Source: Chitinophagales bacterium (GTDB taxonomy: Bacteria > Bacteroidota > Bacteroidia > Chitinophagales > JADIYW01). Taken from it: a DNA stretch of 63,911 nucleotides. The notes beneath the pieces were generated by a model. The model saw only the letters and a list, made by a program, of their open reading frames with translations. It had not been told where the DNA came from and ran no database searches. Positions 31,524 to 40,545 of this stretch are shown in pieces; the stretch's first letter is position 1, and each line of letters starts with the position of its first letter. Position numbers and translations under genes: made by a program. The stretch is from contig JAIBAX010000023.1 in NCBI GenBank assembly GCA_019694955.1, forward strand, positions 1 to 63,911, given 5' to 3'.

Positions 31524-32502
31524 GTTGTTGTATTTTTCTTTTCCATAATTGCATGAATTCAAATGTCACCTCATCAGATTTAATCAACAAGTCTGACTTT
31601 CCGGTAGAAGATTTTATTCGTTTATTATCAGCGAGAAATACCAAATCTTCGCGAACAATCTTAATGGATTTTTGCAACATAAACCAACGTGCAAAGGGTG
31701 GAAAGAAATCCAAAATATTCTTCCAAAGGGTAATTTGACACATCATCACCTTATGTTCATCTATCTGATAAAAATGTTCATAGATGACCATATGTCTATT
31801 TTTAAATCGGATATCTAGTTTGGAGACATTGGGAAACCAAAAGCCAAAATGTGTTTCTACCATTTTTGAAAAGCCAAAATAGTATTTCTCGAAGAAGGAG
31901 CCATCGTTCTTTCTCAGGTAAGATCCTTCCAGTGAATGGTCGGTTTTTTTCAGATGGAAATCTATCTTTTCATCATAGATATTTCCCATAAAGGTTTTGA
32001 TGGAGTGCTTGTGTACGTGATTGATATGGTAAGCATCGAATAAGCTTTCTGCTACCAATTGCAAATCTGCCTCTACTTCATGATAGTTGTACACACGAGG
32101 ATAATTGTCCATTTCATGCATGGGTGGGATGAGAGTGGAGTCCATGAGTTCAGGATTCCCAATCCATACCCATACGGAGCGGTGCTTTATTTCAAAGTGA
32201 TAGGATGTTATTTTTGCTCCGGCAGGAATGCGCTCTCTTGACGGTAAGGAAGGAATATTCACACACTTGCCTTCCTGATTATACTCCCAGCCATGATACC
32301 CACATTGTATATGCTCGTTATGGATGCAACCTAGGGAAAGCCTGACATTGCGATGGCAACAGCGATCTTCAAGGACAGAAATTTTCCCTGAGTTGGTTTT
32401 AAAGAGGACCAACTCCCTGCCACAAATCTTCTTATGCAATGGATTTTTCTTAGAAAGTTCCTCCACCAAACAGGCTAGGTACCATTGATTTTCAATATAC
32501 AT
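31495..32502 (-). CDS. Rieske [2Fe-2S] oxygenase
   Basis: A 335-residue Rieske non-heme iron oxygenase. The Rieske cluster ligands are CxH in LEDRCCHRNVRLS (Cys48/His49-50 region) and CxxH in HIQCGYHGWEYN (about 67-70). The mononuclear iron site follows in LVAESLFDAYHINHVHKHS (about 152-170), with the two His and an Asp. The order fits the PaO/CAO-like branch (chlorophyll, sterol and carotenoid oxygenases). It is first in an operon with a CrtU/CruE-like desaturase and overlaps it. In cyanobacteria a Rieske enzyme (CruH) oxidises the methyl group of aromatic carotenoids, so a carotenoid substrate is likely here but not proven. Confidence 0.82.
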   Translation of the reverse strand: MYIENQWYLACLVEELSKKNPLHKKICGRELVLFKTNSGKISVLEDRCCHRNVRLSLGCIHNEHIQCGYHGWEYNQEGKCVNIPSLPSRERIPAGAKITSYHFEIKHRSVWVWIGNPELMDSTLIPPMHEMDNYPRVYNYHEVEADLQLVAESLFDAYHINHVHKHSIKTFMGNIYDEKIDFHLKKTDHSLEGSYLRKNDGSFFEKYYFGFSKMVETHFGFWFPNVSKLDIRFKNRHMVIYEHFYQIDEHKVMMCQITLWKNILDFFPPFARWFMLQKSIKIVREDLVFLADNKRIKSSTGKSDLLIKSDEVTFEFMQLWKRKIQQHEELVAQED

Positions 32503-32682
32503 GAGAGAAGAACAAGATATGGTGTGTTTTGTTTATGGTTTATTTTTTTAACTTAATATTTCTGCACTTTTTGTCAGGATCACGGATTCTATTAGATTGT
32601 TTTGATGACACAGATTTTTTTGATTTTACTCTTCCAAAATATGTATCATCCTAAAGTAGTATATTCCGACCATTATCTTCCA

Positions 32683-33063
32683 TTATAACACCAATCTTTT
32701 GAAGGTTAAACTTTTACTTCCGAAGTTAATGAGCAATCCAACTGCTAACTTATATGCCTTAAGATAGTTTAAGGCTTGAGCTAAATGTACATCATCTAAT
32801 TGAATAATGGCTTTCAACTCAACTAAGATTTTCCCTTGCACAACAAAATCTGCTCTACGAGTACCAATCGGTTTCTGAAGGTCTTTGTAAAAAATGTCTT
32901 GCTCAATTTCTCTGGCAAATTCTAATCCAGCCTTACTCATTTCATAAGCTAATGCCCTTTGATAAATCACTTCTTGAAAACCATTGCCCAAAAACTTATG
33001 CACCTCAAAAGAGGCTCCTATAATTTTCTCAGTTATATCTTTGTATTTTAATTCCCCATTCAT
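32683..33063 (-). CDS. GxxExxY protein
   Basis: A 126-residue member of the GxxExxY family, named for the motif here seen as GNGFQEVIYQRAL (about residues 25-37). The downstream DFVVQGKILVELKAI (about 73-87) has the D...ExK arrangement of the PD-(D/E)XK nuclease fold. The ending QALNYLKAYKLAVGLLINFGSKSL is also typical. The function is unknown. The family is common and often recently copied in environmental Bacteroidota and other genomes. It is a single gene, 37 bp upstream of the phosphatase gene on the same strand. Confidence 0.9.
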   Translation of the reverse strand: MNGELKYKDITEKIIGASFEVHKFLGNGFQEVIYQRALAYEMSKAGLEFAREIEQDIFYKDLQKPIGTRRADFVVQGKILVELKAIIQLDDVHLAQALNYLKAYKLAVGLLINFGSKSLTFKRLVL

Positions 33064-33100
33064 CTTCAGTGCAATCCTTTAATCCATATCATCTGTGATC

Positions 33101-34720
33101 CTACTCTGCAACATTCATAAATGGGATGGCTTTCGCGTCTCCTTTTTCAGTTTTCAATTGTAAAAAGTATTGCCCAGATGGGAGACCTTGTGGTGTTTCT
33201 ATTTGGATGGCTGACTTGCCCATAGGCAACAAACCTATAAAGAGTTGCGATATACTTCTGCCAGTATGATCAACAAGCCATATCTCGCTTTTCACAGATT
33301 CTTTAGATTCAAGTTCCACCATATATTTTCCTGTGCCGGGATTTGGATAAATATGTAGTTTCTCGAAGATTATCTGTTGCTGTACGCCAACGGGAATATA
33401 TTTGAGGAAGGTAAAATAGTCGAATACTTCTCCAGTAGATTTTAAGTAACGGATGTCCATTCTTTTGTCTTCAACATCTACAATCATGGAGCCACAAACG
33501 TTGTCACCGCCTTCGGAAATATAAAAAACAGGGTGGTTTAATGGTGGGTTTGTTTCGCTCTTAGCCCCATTCCCGCAAACAATATATACCGTTCCAATTG
33601 TTGAACTGTCTCCTGTCAGAGGTTTGGTATATGCACCATCGGTATCGATATTACCTGAACCACCTTGAATGACATGAGTAGCAGTATCGAAGGTAAACGA
33701 CTTGCCGTAATGTCCATGTTGCAAGCGACTTCTCTCATACACATGACTATGTCCGTTGATGACAATGTCCACTCCATATTGTTCTAAAATGGGTAAATAA
33801 TTTTCTCTCATGGATTTCATGATTACCTCATAAGAAGCATCAGAATCATGGGAACCCTTTGAAAAAGGCGGCTGGTGCCAGTATACAATCGTCCAAGGTT
33901 GTACATTTTTTTGTAAGTCATTGATGAGCCAATTTTTCATATTCTGATTTAGCAATAACACCTCACCATATGCCTCTGAATTTAAGGAGATAAAATGTAC
34001 GTTCCCGTAATCATAAGAATAGTATTTTTCTGTATTAGATGCCTGACCACCGGCTTCGCCATTTTTAAAAACTTCGACAATATTAAAGTAAGGACCTGTA
34101 TGTAATCCACTGGGATACATGGTAACACTTCCATAATCATGGTTGCCGGGAGTAGGATAAAAGGGTAGAAACCTAAATATAGAGTCGTAGCCATAGTCGC
34201 TGCTGAATACATTTAGCTGGTATTCATAATCTTTCCCGTCTGTATAGGTGTTGTCGCCCAGCCAAATCCAAAAATCCGCCGGTTTTTCAGCGGTATAGTT
34301 TAAAAAAGAACGCCATACTTTTATCTGGTCGTCATTTCTAGCGCCAAAATCTCCCAATGCCCAAAAGCGAAAGGGTTGTGTGCTGCCAAATTCGGGAGCC
34401 GTTTTAAAATGATGCTGCTCATTGCCACCTGCCAATACACTCGTTCCTGAAATAATTTCGTAGTAATAGGTCGTATTTGCGGTTAAATCCGGCAAATAAG
34501 CGATATGGTCGGTTTCTAAGCTATCGGAATGGACAGTTTGATTCAGGTTGTTTAAATCTGTTCCGTAATGAATGACGTATGCGGAAGCAATATCTGTTCT
34601 CCACAAGATTTTGATAGAAGTTGGCAAAAGGCTTTGCAAGTAAGGTCCACGAACCAACGATTGCCCATAAATATTTGATACAAAAAGTGAGAAAAAAGCA
34701 AAGTGTAAAATTCTTTTCAT
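33101..34720 (-). CDS. Secreted purple-acid-phosphatase-like protein with T9SS domain
   Basis: 539 residues. Signal peptide 1-19 (ending in NIYGQ). The N-terminal fibronectin-like domain (LVRGPYLQSLLPTSIKILWR ... YYYEI) is that of purple acid phosphatases. The metallophosphoesterase domain follows, with FWALGDFG, WLGDNTYTD, PTPGNHDYG, YWHQPPF and INGHSHVYERS, so all metal ligands are present. The C-terminus is a T9SS type A sorting domain (IYPNPGTGKYMVEL). It acts outside the cell or on its surface, probably to release phosphate from organic esters, and may work with the porin encoded next to it (46 bp upstream). Confidence 0.88.
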   Translation of the reverse strand: MKRILHFAFFSLFVSNIYGQSLVRGPYLQSLLPTSIKILWRTDIASAYVIHYGTDLNNLNQTVHSDSLETDHIAYLPDLTANTTYYYEIISGTSVLAGGNEQHHFKTAPEFGSTQPFRFWALGDFGARNDDQIKVWRSFLNYTAEKPADFWIWLGDNTYTDGKDYEYQLNVFSSDYGYDSIFRFLPFYPTPGNHDYGSVTMYPSGLHTGPYFNIVEVFKNGEAGGQASNTEKYYSYDYGNVHFISLNSEAYGEVLLLNQNMKNWLINDLQKNVQPWTIVYWHQPPFSKGSHDSDASYEVIMKSMRENYLPILEQYGVDIVINGHSHVYERSRLQHGHYGKSFTFDTATHVIQGGSGNIDTDGAYTKPLTGDSSTIGTVYIVCGNGAKSETNPPLNHPVFYISEGGDNVCGSMIVDVEDKRMDIRYLKSTGEVFDYFTFLKYIPVGVQQQIIFEKLHIYPNPGTGKYMVELESKESVKSEIWLVDHTGRSISQLFIGLLPMGKSAIQIETPQGLPSGQYFLQLKTEKGDAKAIPFMNVAE

Positions 34721-34766
34721 TTTGATATTTGTATTTTATGTGAAAATATCAATTTATAGTGAATTT

Positions 34767-36059
34767 TTATTCATTTATAAACTTCTTTCTGAAAAATTCT
34801 GGTTTTACGGTAAGTTGTAGATACGCCCATTGATTGAATTTATTTGTTTCTGTATTTTTCACAAATTCCAGCGTTTTTGTCGGGATAAGAAACGAATATC
34901 CTGCTTCCAAGCCAATGATTTTATGTGGTTGAAATTTGAGTACGAGATCATTCTCAAAGCAAAGGCTCTTCTTAAGCATTGCTCCATTCATGTCTGTCAA
35001 TACTCGCTGAGTGCCAAAATAATGTGCCGATTCAGCAATTCTGATTTTTGGGTTTAATATATACTCTACATGTAAATAAGGGTTGATTAGCCCTCCAGAT
35101 TTTGTGTCATTCGGAAATCTGGTAAAATGATCCATGTAACCATTGAACCGATGTGCCACACCATACAGCGGCACAAAGGAATTAAAGGTGCTGTGGTCAT
35201 TTTTTTGACCGCTGGACAATTCTGCACCCATGCGGATTTGTGTATTCCGAATGGCAGAAATGGTGAATTCCGGATTCAGGTACCATGCCAAAATTTTTTG
35301 GTCAGCAGAAGTTTTTCCGTACTGAATATAACCATAGTTGGATAACTCATAACCTCTTTTTCTCCAAGAGAATTTACCACCGGAAGTATAACGCATTTTC
35401 AATTTTCCTTTTTGTCCCTGCACAATGGATTCGAACCCATCTCCGACATGTAGTGCAGAGACTTCAAAATTGCCAAAATCTTGACGATAGTGAAATAAAT
35501 GTAGGAACTTATAATCTTCGCCAGACTCTTGAATAGGGTCATAACCTGAACCGAAGTTCTTTTCAGCGGATTGTCCATATGAGGCAAAGGCACTGAGGGA
35601 AAGATTGCCTTTGTTGAATCTAAAACGGATGGCATCATGGCTTCTTCCCCAAACACGCCAGTCATTTTCTGCAAATAAACGCTGATTGTCCAGTATCAGC
35701 CGCTGCCGCCCCACCTTTACAGAAAATCCATTCGCTAGAGGAATTTCTGTATATCCTTCAAAGAGATTTAGTGAGCCTCCCTTGTATTGACCGCCATATT
35801 CTCCCCAAAATCTGGCATCTTGAAAAGAAATATATGCATTTAAGATGTCTGAGCGGTACTCCAAATTTAACCGAACCCTGTTTTGAAAAGAAACCGCAAC
35901 GGAAGTATCATCCGGAACCAATGTCCGATAGCCGTTTCTTATTTCCATCCTGGTTTTAAATTCACCGGACAAAATGAGCTCCTTTTCGTTATTGTCTTGT
36001 GCTGCCAATCGAAACCCTCCGGCTAACAAAAAGAATAGGGTGAAAATCTTGTTATACAT
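34767..36059 (-). CDS. Outer-membrane porin, alginate-export family
   Basis: A 430-residue beta-barrel protein with signal peptide (ending in RLAAQD). The N-terminal GEFKTRMEIRNGYR, the middle GFSVKVGRQRLILDNQRLFAENDWRVWGRSHDAIRF (about 113-148) and alternating amphipathic strands ending in an aromatic-rich tail are those of the alginate-export/AlgE-like porin family. In Bacteroidota such porins are often unrelated to alginate. It is between a secreted phosphatase and a hydrolase on the same strand and may transport phosphate-containing or other small anionic compounds. Substrate unknown. Confidence 0.75.
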   Translation of the reverse strand: MYNKIFTLFFLLAGGFRLAAQDNNEKELILSGEFKTRMEIRNGYRTLVPDDTSVAVSFQNRVRLNLEYRSDILNAYISFQDARFWGEYGGQYKGGSLNLFEGYTEIPLANGFSVKVGRQRLILDNQRLFAENDWRVWGRSHDAIRFRFNKGNLSLSAFASYGQSAEKNFGSGYDPIQESGEDYKFLHLFHYRQDFGNFEVSALHVGDGFESIVQGQKGKLKMRYTSGGKFSWRKRGYELSNYGYIQYGKTSADQKILAWYLNPEFTISAIRNTQIRMGAELSSGQKNDHSTFNSFVPLYGVAHRFNGYMDHFTRFPNDTKSGGLINPYLHVEYILNPKIRIAESAHYFGTQRVLTDMNGAMLKKSLCFENDLVLKFQPHKIIGLEAGYSFLIPTKTLEFVKNTETNKFNQWAYLQLTVKPEFFRKKFINE

Positions 36060-36074
36060 ACTTGCACTTGTATA

Positions 36075-36785
36075 TTAAATAAAATCAAGAAAGGTGCTGA
36101 TATCTTTTAAAAACTGTTGATGGAATGCCTTGCTTCCACTCTTGTCAAAGTCGCCATGTTTCGCTTGTTGGTACGTGATAATCTTTAATGAGTACAATTT
36201 TTCTTCCTCTATATCCGGCAGGACGCCTGAGTCTGCTTGGAATTCCCCGGCACGTAGGCTGAGTATTCGTGGGTTGGAAATTCTCGGTAATGGCATCCTG
36301 CGGTGATCTAAAGTAATCAACGCTTCCACTTGCTCGGGATATAAGGTGGTGTATAGCGTTGCAATATCGCCTCCGTTGGAATGACCTATCAATATGGGTT
36401 TAATATCCTTGAATGTTGGATATAGGGAGTCTATTCTTTGTAAAACATAGCTAAGTGTCTTAACGCCTTCTTTCCAGACGGGCAAACGCTGTTCATAGAT
36501 ATTTCCTGTTGTTGCTATTGCTGGATCTCCATCCAAATCATACTGTATGGAAACGACCAAACAATTAGCAGTAGAGAATTCTTTGGCAATAAAATCATAA
36601 TCCTCTAAAGTGCTGCGGTATCCACCATTTATGATGATTAAGTGATTGGCAGCTACATCCTTTTTCTGTGGATATATCCTCACAGGAATCAGTCGACCGC
36701 GGGAATCGTCGATCCATTGATCCGTCTTTGGTTTGCTTTTAAAGGTGAAAACAGATAAGAGCATCAGAACAAGTAATGGTTTCAT
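36075..36785 (-). CDS. Exported alpha/beta hydrolase
   Basis: A 236-residue protein with a short signal peptide (MKPLLVLMLLSVFTF). Fold markers are HLIIINGGYRSTLEDYDFIA (oxyanion region), the nucleophile elbow ILIGHSNGGDIATLY (GxSxG, Ser at about residue 117), an acidic residue and a late His in QQAKHGDFDKSG (about 212). It probably acts in the periplasm on an ester or peptide-like substrate. Its start lies 1 bp after the recQ stop, so it is probably co-transcribed with recQ, an unusual pairing without obvious functional link. Confidence 0.8.
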   Translation of the reverse strand: MKPLLVLMLLSVFTFKSKPKTDQWIDDSRGRLIPVRIYPQKKDVAANHLIIINGGYRSTLEDYDFIAKEFSTANCLVVSIQYDLDGDPAIATTGNIYEQRLPVWKEGVKTLSYVLQRIDSLYPTFKDIKPILIGHSNGGDIATLYTTLYPEQVEALITLDHRRMPLPRISNPRILSLRAGEFQADSGVLPDIEEEKLYSLKIITYQQAKHGDFDKSGSKAFHQQFLKDISTFLDFI

Positions 36786-36786
36786 T

Positions 36787-38925
36787 TTATTGCGTAATTT
36801 TTTGTAGTTTATTCCAACATGCCAATGCCAACTTCAGTTTGCCATAGGAAAAGTTTCCTTCGAATTGCTCGAAGATAGGTTTTAGGTATTTAATTTCTTC
36901 GTCATATTCCCTGAATGCTTCGTATATGTCATTTAACTCTGCAACAGAAATAAGCTGGGCGATGTTTAATGGTTGGTCATTGGTATATGCGTCGGCAAGA
37001 TGCCCATAAACTGTGTCCATGTTTAGACCTCTTTCTTTTGCAATCTGTTCAGGGTCGTTGTTTTCTTGAAACAATGTATAAGTGGCCATGTATGAACTGC
37101 CGGAAGATTTTTTTAGTTTTTTATCTTTAAACTTACGACATATTTTGATGAAGTCGTTGCCATATTTTTGAAGTTTATGCGTTCCGATTCCATCTACTAA
37201 TGAAAATGCTTCTAGGGTTGTGGGACAGTCTTTGGCAATATTTCTTAATACGGCATCACTAAAAATAACAAAGGCGGCGACTTTTTCTTCATCTGCTATT
37301 TTTCTGCGTTCCACCCTCAAAATTTCAAATAGTTCATCTTCATCGTTCATGGGTGTTGGTCTGGATGCGAAGGTAGTTCCCTTTTTTTCCTCAGTTTTAT
37401 TGGTAAGTACAACGAGTTGCATGGTTTTCTTTCCGAAGAGTACTTCTTTGCCGAGTGTGGTCACCTTGAGTGCGTAGTTTTCGTCATATGCCATTTCGAT
37501 TAATCCGAGGTGTAGCATTTGTAAGATATAATCCTGCCAATCGATGAAAGAAATTCCGGATCCGGCGCCATAGGTTTTTATTTGGTGGTATCCCGCTTCT
37601 AACAATTCGTGGCGGTTAGAGCCTCTGAGGATGTCTATCAACATATTGATACCGACTTTTTCCTGGGTTCTCATTAATGCAGAAAGGGCTTTTTGGATGA
37701 TTTCTGTGCCATCGAAATGTTTGGGTGGGTGGTGACAAACATCGCAATTGCCACAATTTTTCTCATAGGTTTCCCCGAAGTAATTCAATAAGATTTTTCG
37801 TCTGCAAATATCCGCTTCTGCCAGTTGTTGCATGCGCTGTAACTTGGCAAGGTTGAGTTCTTTTTGTCCACTTTCTTCTGCGAAACTTCTTTGAAGGATG
37901 AGGTCTTTCAAATTGTAGTATAAAATGGTTTCTGTTGGCAAGCCGTCCCGCCCACCACGTCCAATTTCCTGATAATAACCTTCTACATTTTTTGGTAGAT
38001 TATAGTGAATGACATAGCGGACATTGCTTTTATCAATACCCATTCCAAAAGCTATTGTAGCACAAATTACCGGAATTTCATCTTTCAAAAAGGCATCTTG
38101 TACACGACTTCTTACGGCAGTATCCAATCCTGCATGGTAGGCTTCTGCACGTATGCCGGATTCTTGTAAATAACTTGCTAAGGCTTCTGTGCTTTTTCTG
38201 CTGGTGCAATAGATGATTCCCGATTGATTTTCGTGCTCCTGAATAAAATCGAGGATTTCTCCATTTTTAACCTTTTCCTTAATGTTTTTCCTGACCTTTA
38301 AGCTAAGGTTTGGTCTGTCAAAGGACGAAATGAACACATTTGCTTGCTTCATGTCCATCTGTTGGAGAATATCTTTTCGGGTGATTTTCTCTGCGGTTGC
38401 GGTCAATGCCATTACGGGTATTTCTGGCATGACTTGCCTTATAATGGATAGTTTTTGATATTCAGGTCTGAAGTCATGTCCCCATTGTGAGATACAGTGT
38501 GCTTCGTCGATGGCGAAAAAAGAAATATTGGCTTCTCTCACCAATCGGTCTCTGCTGGAAAGGAATCTTTCCGGAGAAACATACAGGAGTTTTAATTGCC
38601 CACTATGTATTTGATTCCAAATAGCCAGTTCTTCTCTTGGTTCTAGAGTGCTGTTGAGGAAGGCTGCTTGAATGCCATTGCTGCGTAAAGCACCCACCTG
38701 ATCTTTCATGAGCGAGATAAGCGGAGATATGACCACACACAACCCCGGCGAAATGATGGCCGGCAGTTGATAACAAATGGATTTACCTCCACCCGTTGGC
38801 ATTAATACGAGGACGTCTTCTTTGTTGAGAATCTTTTCAATAATTTCTTGTTGCAGCGGTCGGAAGTGGTCAAAGCCGAAATACTGCTTTAGTGACTGTT
38901 GTAATGTATCAATAATTGTTTCCAT
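36787..38925 (-). CDS. recQ: ATP-dependent DNA helicase RecQ
   Basis: A 712-residue RecQ. Helicase motifs: FRPLQQEIIEKIL (motif 0), VLMPTGGGKSICYQLPA (Walker A), FAIDEAHCISQWGHDFRPEY (DEAH plus RecQ loop), MALTATA, GIIYCTSRKSTE, ATIAFGMGIDKSNVRYVIHYN and EIGRGGRDG (arginine finger). The zinc-binding RQC part has four Cys (CRRKILLNYFGE...CGNCDVCHHPP, about 372-397), followed by a winged helix and an HRDC domain (SLVDGIGTHKLQKYGNDFIKI). It unwinds DNA in recombination and repair. It is complete. Confidence 0.96.
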   Translation of the reverse strand: METIIDTLQQSLKQYFGFDHFRPLQQEIIEKILNKEDVLVLMPTGGGKSICYQLPAIISPGLCVVISPLISLMKDQVGALRSNGIQAAFLNSTLEPREELAIWNQIHSGQLKLLYVSPERFLSSRDRLVREANISFFAIDEAHCISQWGHDFRPEYQKLSIIRQVMPEIPVMALTATAEKITRKDILQQMDMKQANVFISSFDRPNLSLKVRKNIKEKVKNGEILDFIQEHENQSGIIYCTSRKSTEALASYLQESGIRAEAYHAGLDTAVRSRVQDAFLKDEIPVICATIAFGMGIDKSNVRYVIHYNLPKNVEGYYQEIGRGGRDGLPTETILYYNLKDLILQRSFAEESGQKELNLAKLQRMQQLAEADICRRKILLNYFGETYEKNCGNCDVCHHPPKHFDGTEIIQKALSALMRTQEKVGINMLIDILRGSNRHELLEAGYHQIKTYGAGSGISFIDWQDYILQMLHLGLIEMAYDENYALKVTTLGKEVLFGKKTMQLVVLTNKTEEKKGTTFASRPTPMNDEDELFEILRVERRKIADEEKVAAFVIFSDAVLRNIAKDCPTTLEAFSLVDGIGTHKLQKYGNDFIKICRKFKDKKLKKSSGSSYMATYTLFQENNDPEQIAKERGLNMDTVYGHLADAYTNDQPLNIAQLISVAELNDIYEAFREYDEEIKYLKPIFEQFEGNFSYGKLKLALACWNKLQKITQ

Positions 38926-39059
38926 ACTTATAGAGATACATAAATAGGTAAAATTTCACAAACCGAGGAGAAAAAAAATTATTTTCTTTTTTATTTCTTA
39001 AACTTTTCATCCCTAAAAATTGTCTTTAAAAGTAGTATCTTCAACCAGAAATTTTATTA

Positions 39060-39830
39060 ATGGATCTTCACGAATTACTGCAACAAATATTAGATAATCC
39101 CCTGTGGGCGCTTGGGATTATTGGAAACCTAATCATCATAGAATCCTTACTTTCTGTGGATAATGCGGCCGTCCTTGCAACGATGGTAATGGATTTGCCT
39201 AAAGAAAAAAGAGATAAAGCGTTAAAGTATGGTATCATTGGTGCTTATGTTTTTCGGGGGTTGTGTTTGCTTTTTGCCGCATTTTTAATTAAAATATGGT
39301 GGTTAAAACCTTTGGGAGGTTTGTATTTGCTGGTATTAGCCATTAATTATTTTAGAAAGGAGGCTACCCCGTCAGAAGCTGATGATATGCTTAATAAGGA
39401 ACAACATTGGTTTTACAAAGCTACCATCGGTTGGATGGGACAGTTTTGGGCTACTGTAGCCTTGGTGGAGGTCATGGACTTAGCATTTTCTATCGATAAT
39501 GTATTTGCTGCCGTTGCCTTTACTGAAAATATATTGTTGATATGGTTAGGGGTGTTTATTGGAATTTTAGCGATGCGTTTTGTGGCACAGGCATTCGTGC
39601 GACTCATGGAAAAATATCCATTCCTTGAAACGGCAGCGTTCCTTGTGATCGCCGTTCTTGGCTTAAAACTGACCTTGTCTATTTTAGAACATTTTGCCCC
39701 TGAAACGGGATTTAGTAAGTTTTTAGGAAGTCATGCCGCTGATTGGGGCGTATCCATTGTTACTATTTCAATTTTCATTTTACCGGTGCTTAGCTCTCTT
39801 TTGTTTAATTATCCTAAACGGAAGGAATGA
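39060..39830 (+). CDS. TerC family membrane protein
   Basis: A 256-residue integral membrane protein with about seven hydrophobic segments. Family signatures are IIESLLSVDNAAVLATMV near the N-terminus and EVMDLAFSIDNVFAAVAFT in the middle (the paired S-x-DN motifs, about residues 28-33 and 143-148). TerC/Alx family proteins are linked to metal (Mn, Ca) export and to stress or tellurite resistance; the ion moved by this one is not known. It is divergent from recQ. The start follows TATCTTCA, a near match to the -7 box, by about 20 bp. It neighbours the ECF/His-rich stress locus. Confidence 0.85.
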   Translation: MDLHELLQQILDNPLWALGIIGNLIIIESLLSVDNAAVLATMVMDLPKEKRDKALKYGIIGAYVFRGLCLLFAAFLIKIWWLKPLGGLYLLVLAINYFRKEATPSEADDMLNKEQHWFYKATIGWMGQFWATVALVEVMDLAFSIDNVFAAVAFTENILLIWLGVFIGILAMRFVAQAFVRLMEKYPFLETAAFLVIAVLGLKLTLSILEHFAPETGFSKFLGSHAADWGVSIVTISIFILPVLSSLLFNYPKRKE

Positions 39831-39831
39831 G

Positions 39832-39856
39832 AAAGGGCACCTTTATGATGCCCTTT
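39832..39856. terminator. Hairpin between convergent TerC and ECF-regulon genes
   Basis: AAAGGGCA / TGCCCTTT, an 8-bp perfect stem with a 9-nt loop, just after the TerC gene stop and 42 bp from the end of the microprotein gene on the other strand. T-runs are short on both sides, so it is probably a weak bidirectional terminator. Confidence 0.6.
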
Positions 39857-39897
39857 GTGTGCTGAAATTAAACTGTATATTTTTTTCCTTAATCTCT

Positions 39898-40062
39898 CTA
39901 CTGAGGTTTGTTCTCACTTGTTCTACCATCATGGTGGCAGGAATGGTGCCCGCATCTTTCTTGAAAATGATGACACTTTTTTGGCCCAATGGCTGCCATT
40001 AATCCTCCGAATGTTAATGCAGCTGTCACCAATGTGACGATTATTCTCGATCTTTTTTTCAT
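39898..40062 (-). CDS. His/Cys-rich exported microprotein (ECF regulon)
   Basis: A 54-residue ORF. The N-terminus is a signal peptide or membrane anchor (MKKRSRIIVTLVTAALTFGG). A metal-binding-looking segment follows: KKCHHFQERCGHHSCHHDG, with seven His and Cys in alternating pairs at about residues 30-45. It lies 40 bp after the small membrane protein gene at 40103 on the same strand and is ended by the hairpin at 39832, so it is probably co-transcribed from the ECF-type promoter at 40398. The composition suggests binding of zinc, copper or nickel outside the inner membrane. It is below the usual gene-finder cut-off. Confidence 0.7.
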   Translation of the reverse strand: MKKRSRIIVTLVTAALTFGGLMAAIGPKKCHHFQERCGHHSCHHDGRTSENKPQ

Positions 40063-40102
40063 CGTTAAAAATTTATGTGTTTAGAAATATTATTAGCCAT
40101 GC

Positions 40103-40372
40103 TTAAGGTTGTTTTTCTACATTCATTTTTTTGTGACAATAGATGGGTGCTTTTGTCATTTTGAAATTGCTGAATTCTTCTTCTGACATGGCTCTAATGT
40201 GCTCAGCAAAGGCTATCCTGCGTTCTGTAAATCGCTGTCTTGCCCTTCTTCCTCCAAAGATTCTGAATAAAAACATACAGAAGAGTAGCCCGAGAATGAA
40301 TGTTGGCATGAGGAATAAGGCAGCCCCAATAAAGAGGCCTGCTAATACTGATTTAAAAATCGATGTAACCAT
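40103..40372 (-). CDS. Small membrane protein of the ECF regulon
   Basis: An 89-residue protein with a long hydrophobic N-terminal part (about residues 9-37, one or two membrane spans). A basic stretch follows (FGGRRARQRFTERR) and then a helical tail containing HIRAMSEEEFSNFKM. The tail resembles that of the protein at 40546 (LLNMNEEEKEQFKHQW), so the two look like paralogs built on the same plan. A promoter nearly identical to the one before the ECF sigma gene lies 26 bp upstream of its ATG. Family name not recognised. A role in envelope or metal stress is inferred. Confidence 0.75.
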   Translation of the reverse strand: MVTSIFKSVLAGLFIGAALFLMPTFILGLLFCMFLFRIFGGRRARQRFTERRIAFAEHIRAMSEEEFSNFKMTKAPIYCHKKMNVEKQP

Positions 40373-40397
40373 TTTGTAAAATTTATTTGTTATAAGT

Positions 40398-40430
40398 GTT
40401 TAGACGGATGAGGTGTGTTTTTACTTTAAA
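40398..40430 (-). promoter_or_regulatory. ECF-type promoter, copy 2
   Basis: Read on the minus strand: TTTAAAGTAAAA (40430-40419), a 12-bp spacer, CGTCTAAAC (40406-40398). The 41447-41479 site before the ECF sigma gene has the same boxes with identical spacing. CGTC is a typical -10 core for ECF sigma factors. The downstream gene starts 26 bp away. Confidence 0.8.
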
Positions 40431-40497
40431 CGAGCAAAAATTATTGAAGCATAAAATGAGATTAAGGTAAATGCGATGAATTTACAGGCTAATTGAA

Positions 40498-40525
40498 ATA
40501 AAAAAGGCTACCAATATTGTAACCT
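40498..40525 (-). terminator. Terminator after the ECF operon
   Basis: On the minus strand AGGTTAC-aatattg-GTAGCCT (one G-U pair) is followed by TTTTTT. It ends the ECF sigma/small membrane protein operon and separates it from the promoter copy at 40398. Confidence 0.75.
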
Positions 40526-40545
40526 CTTCTAGTTGTGTTCTTATA

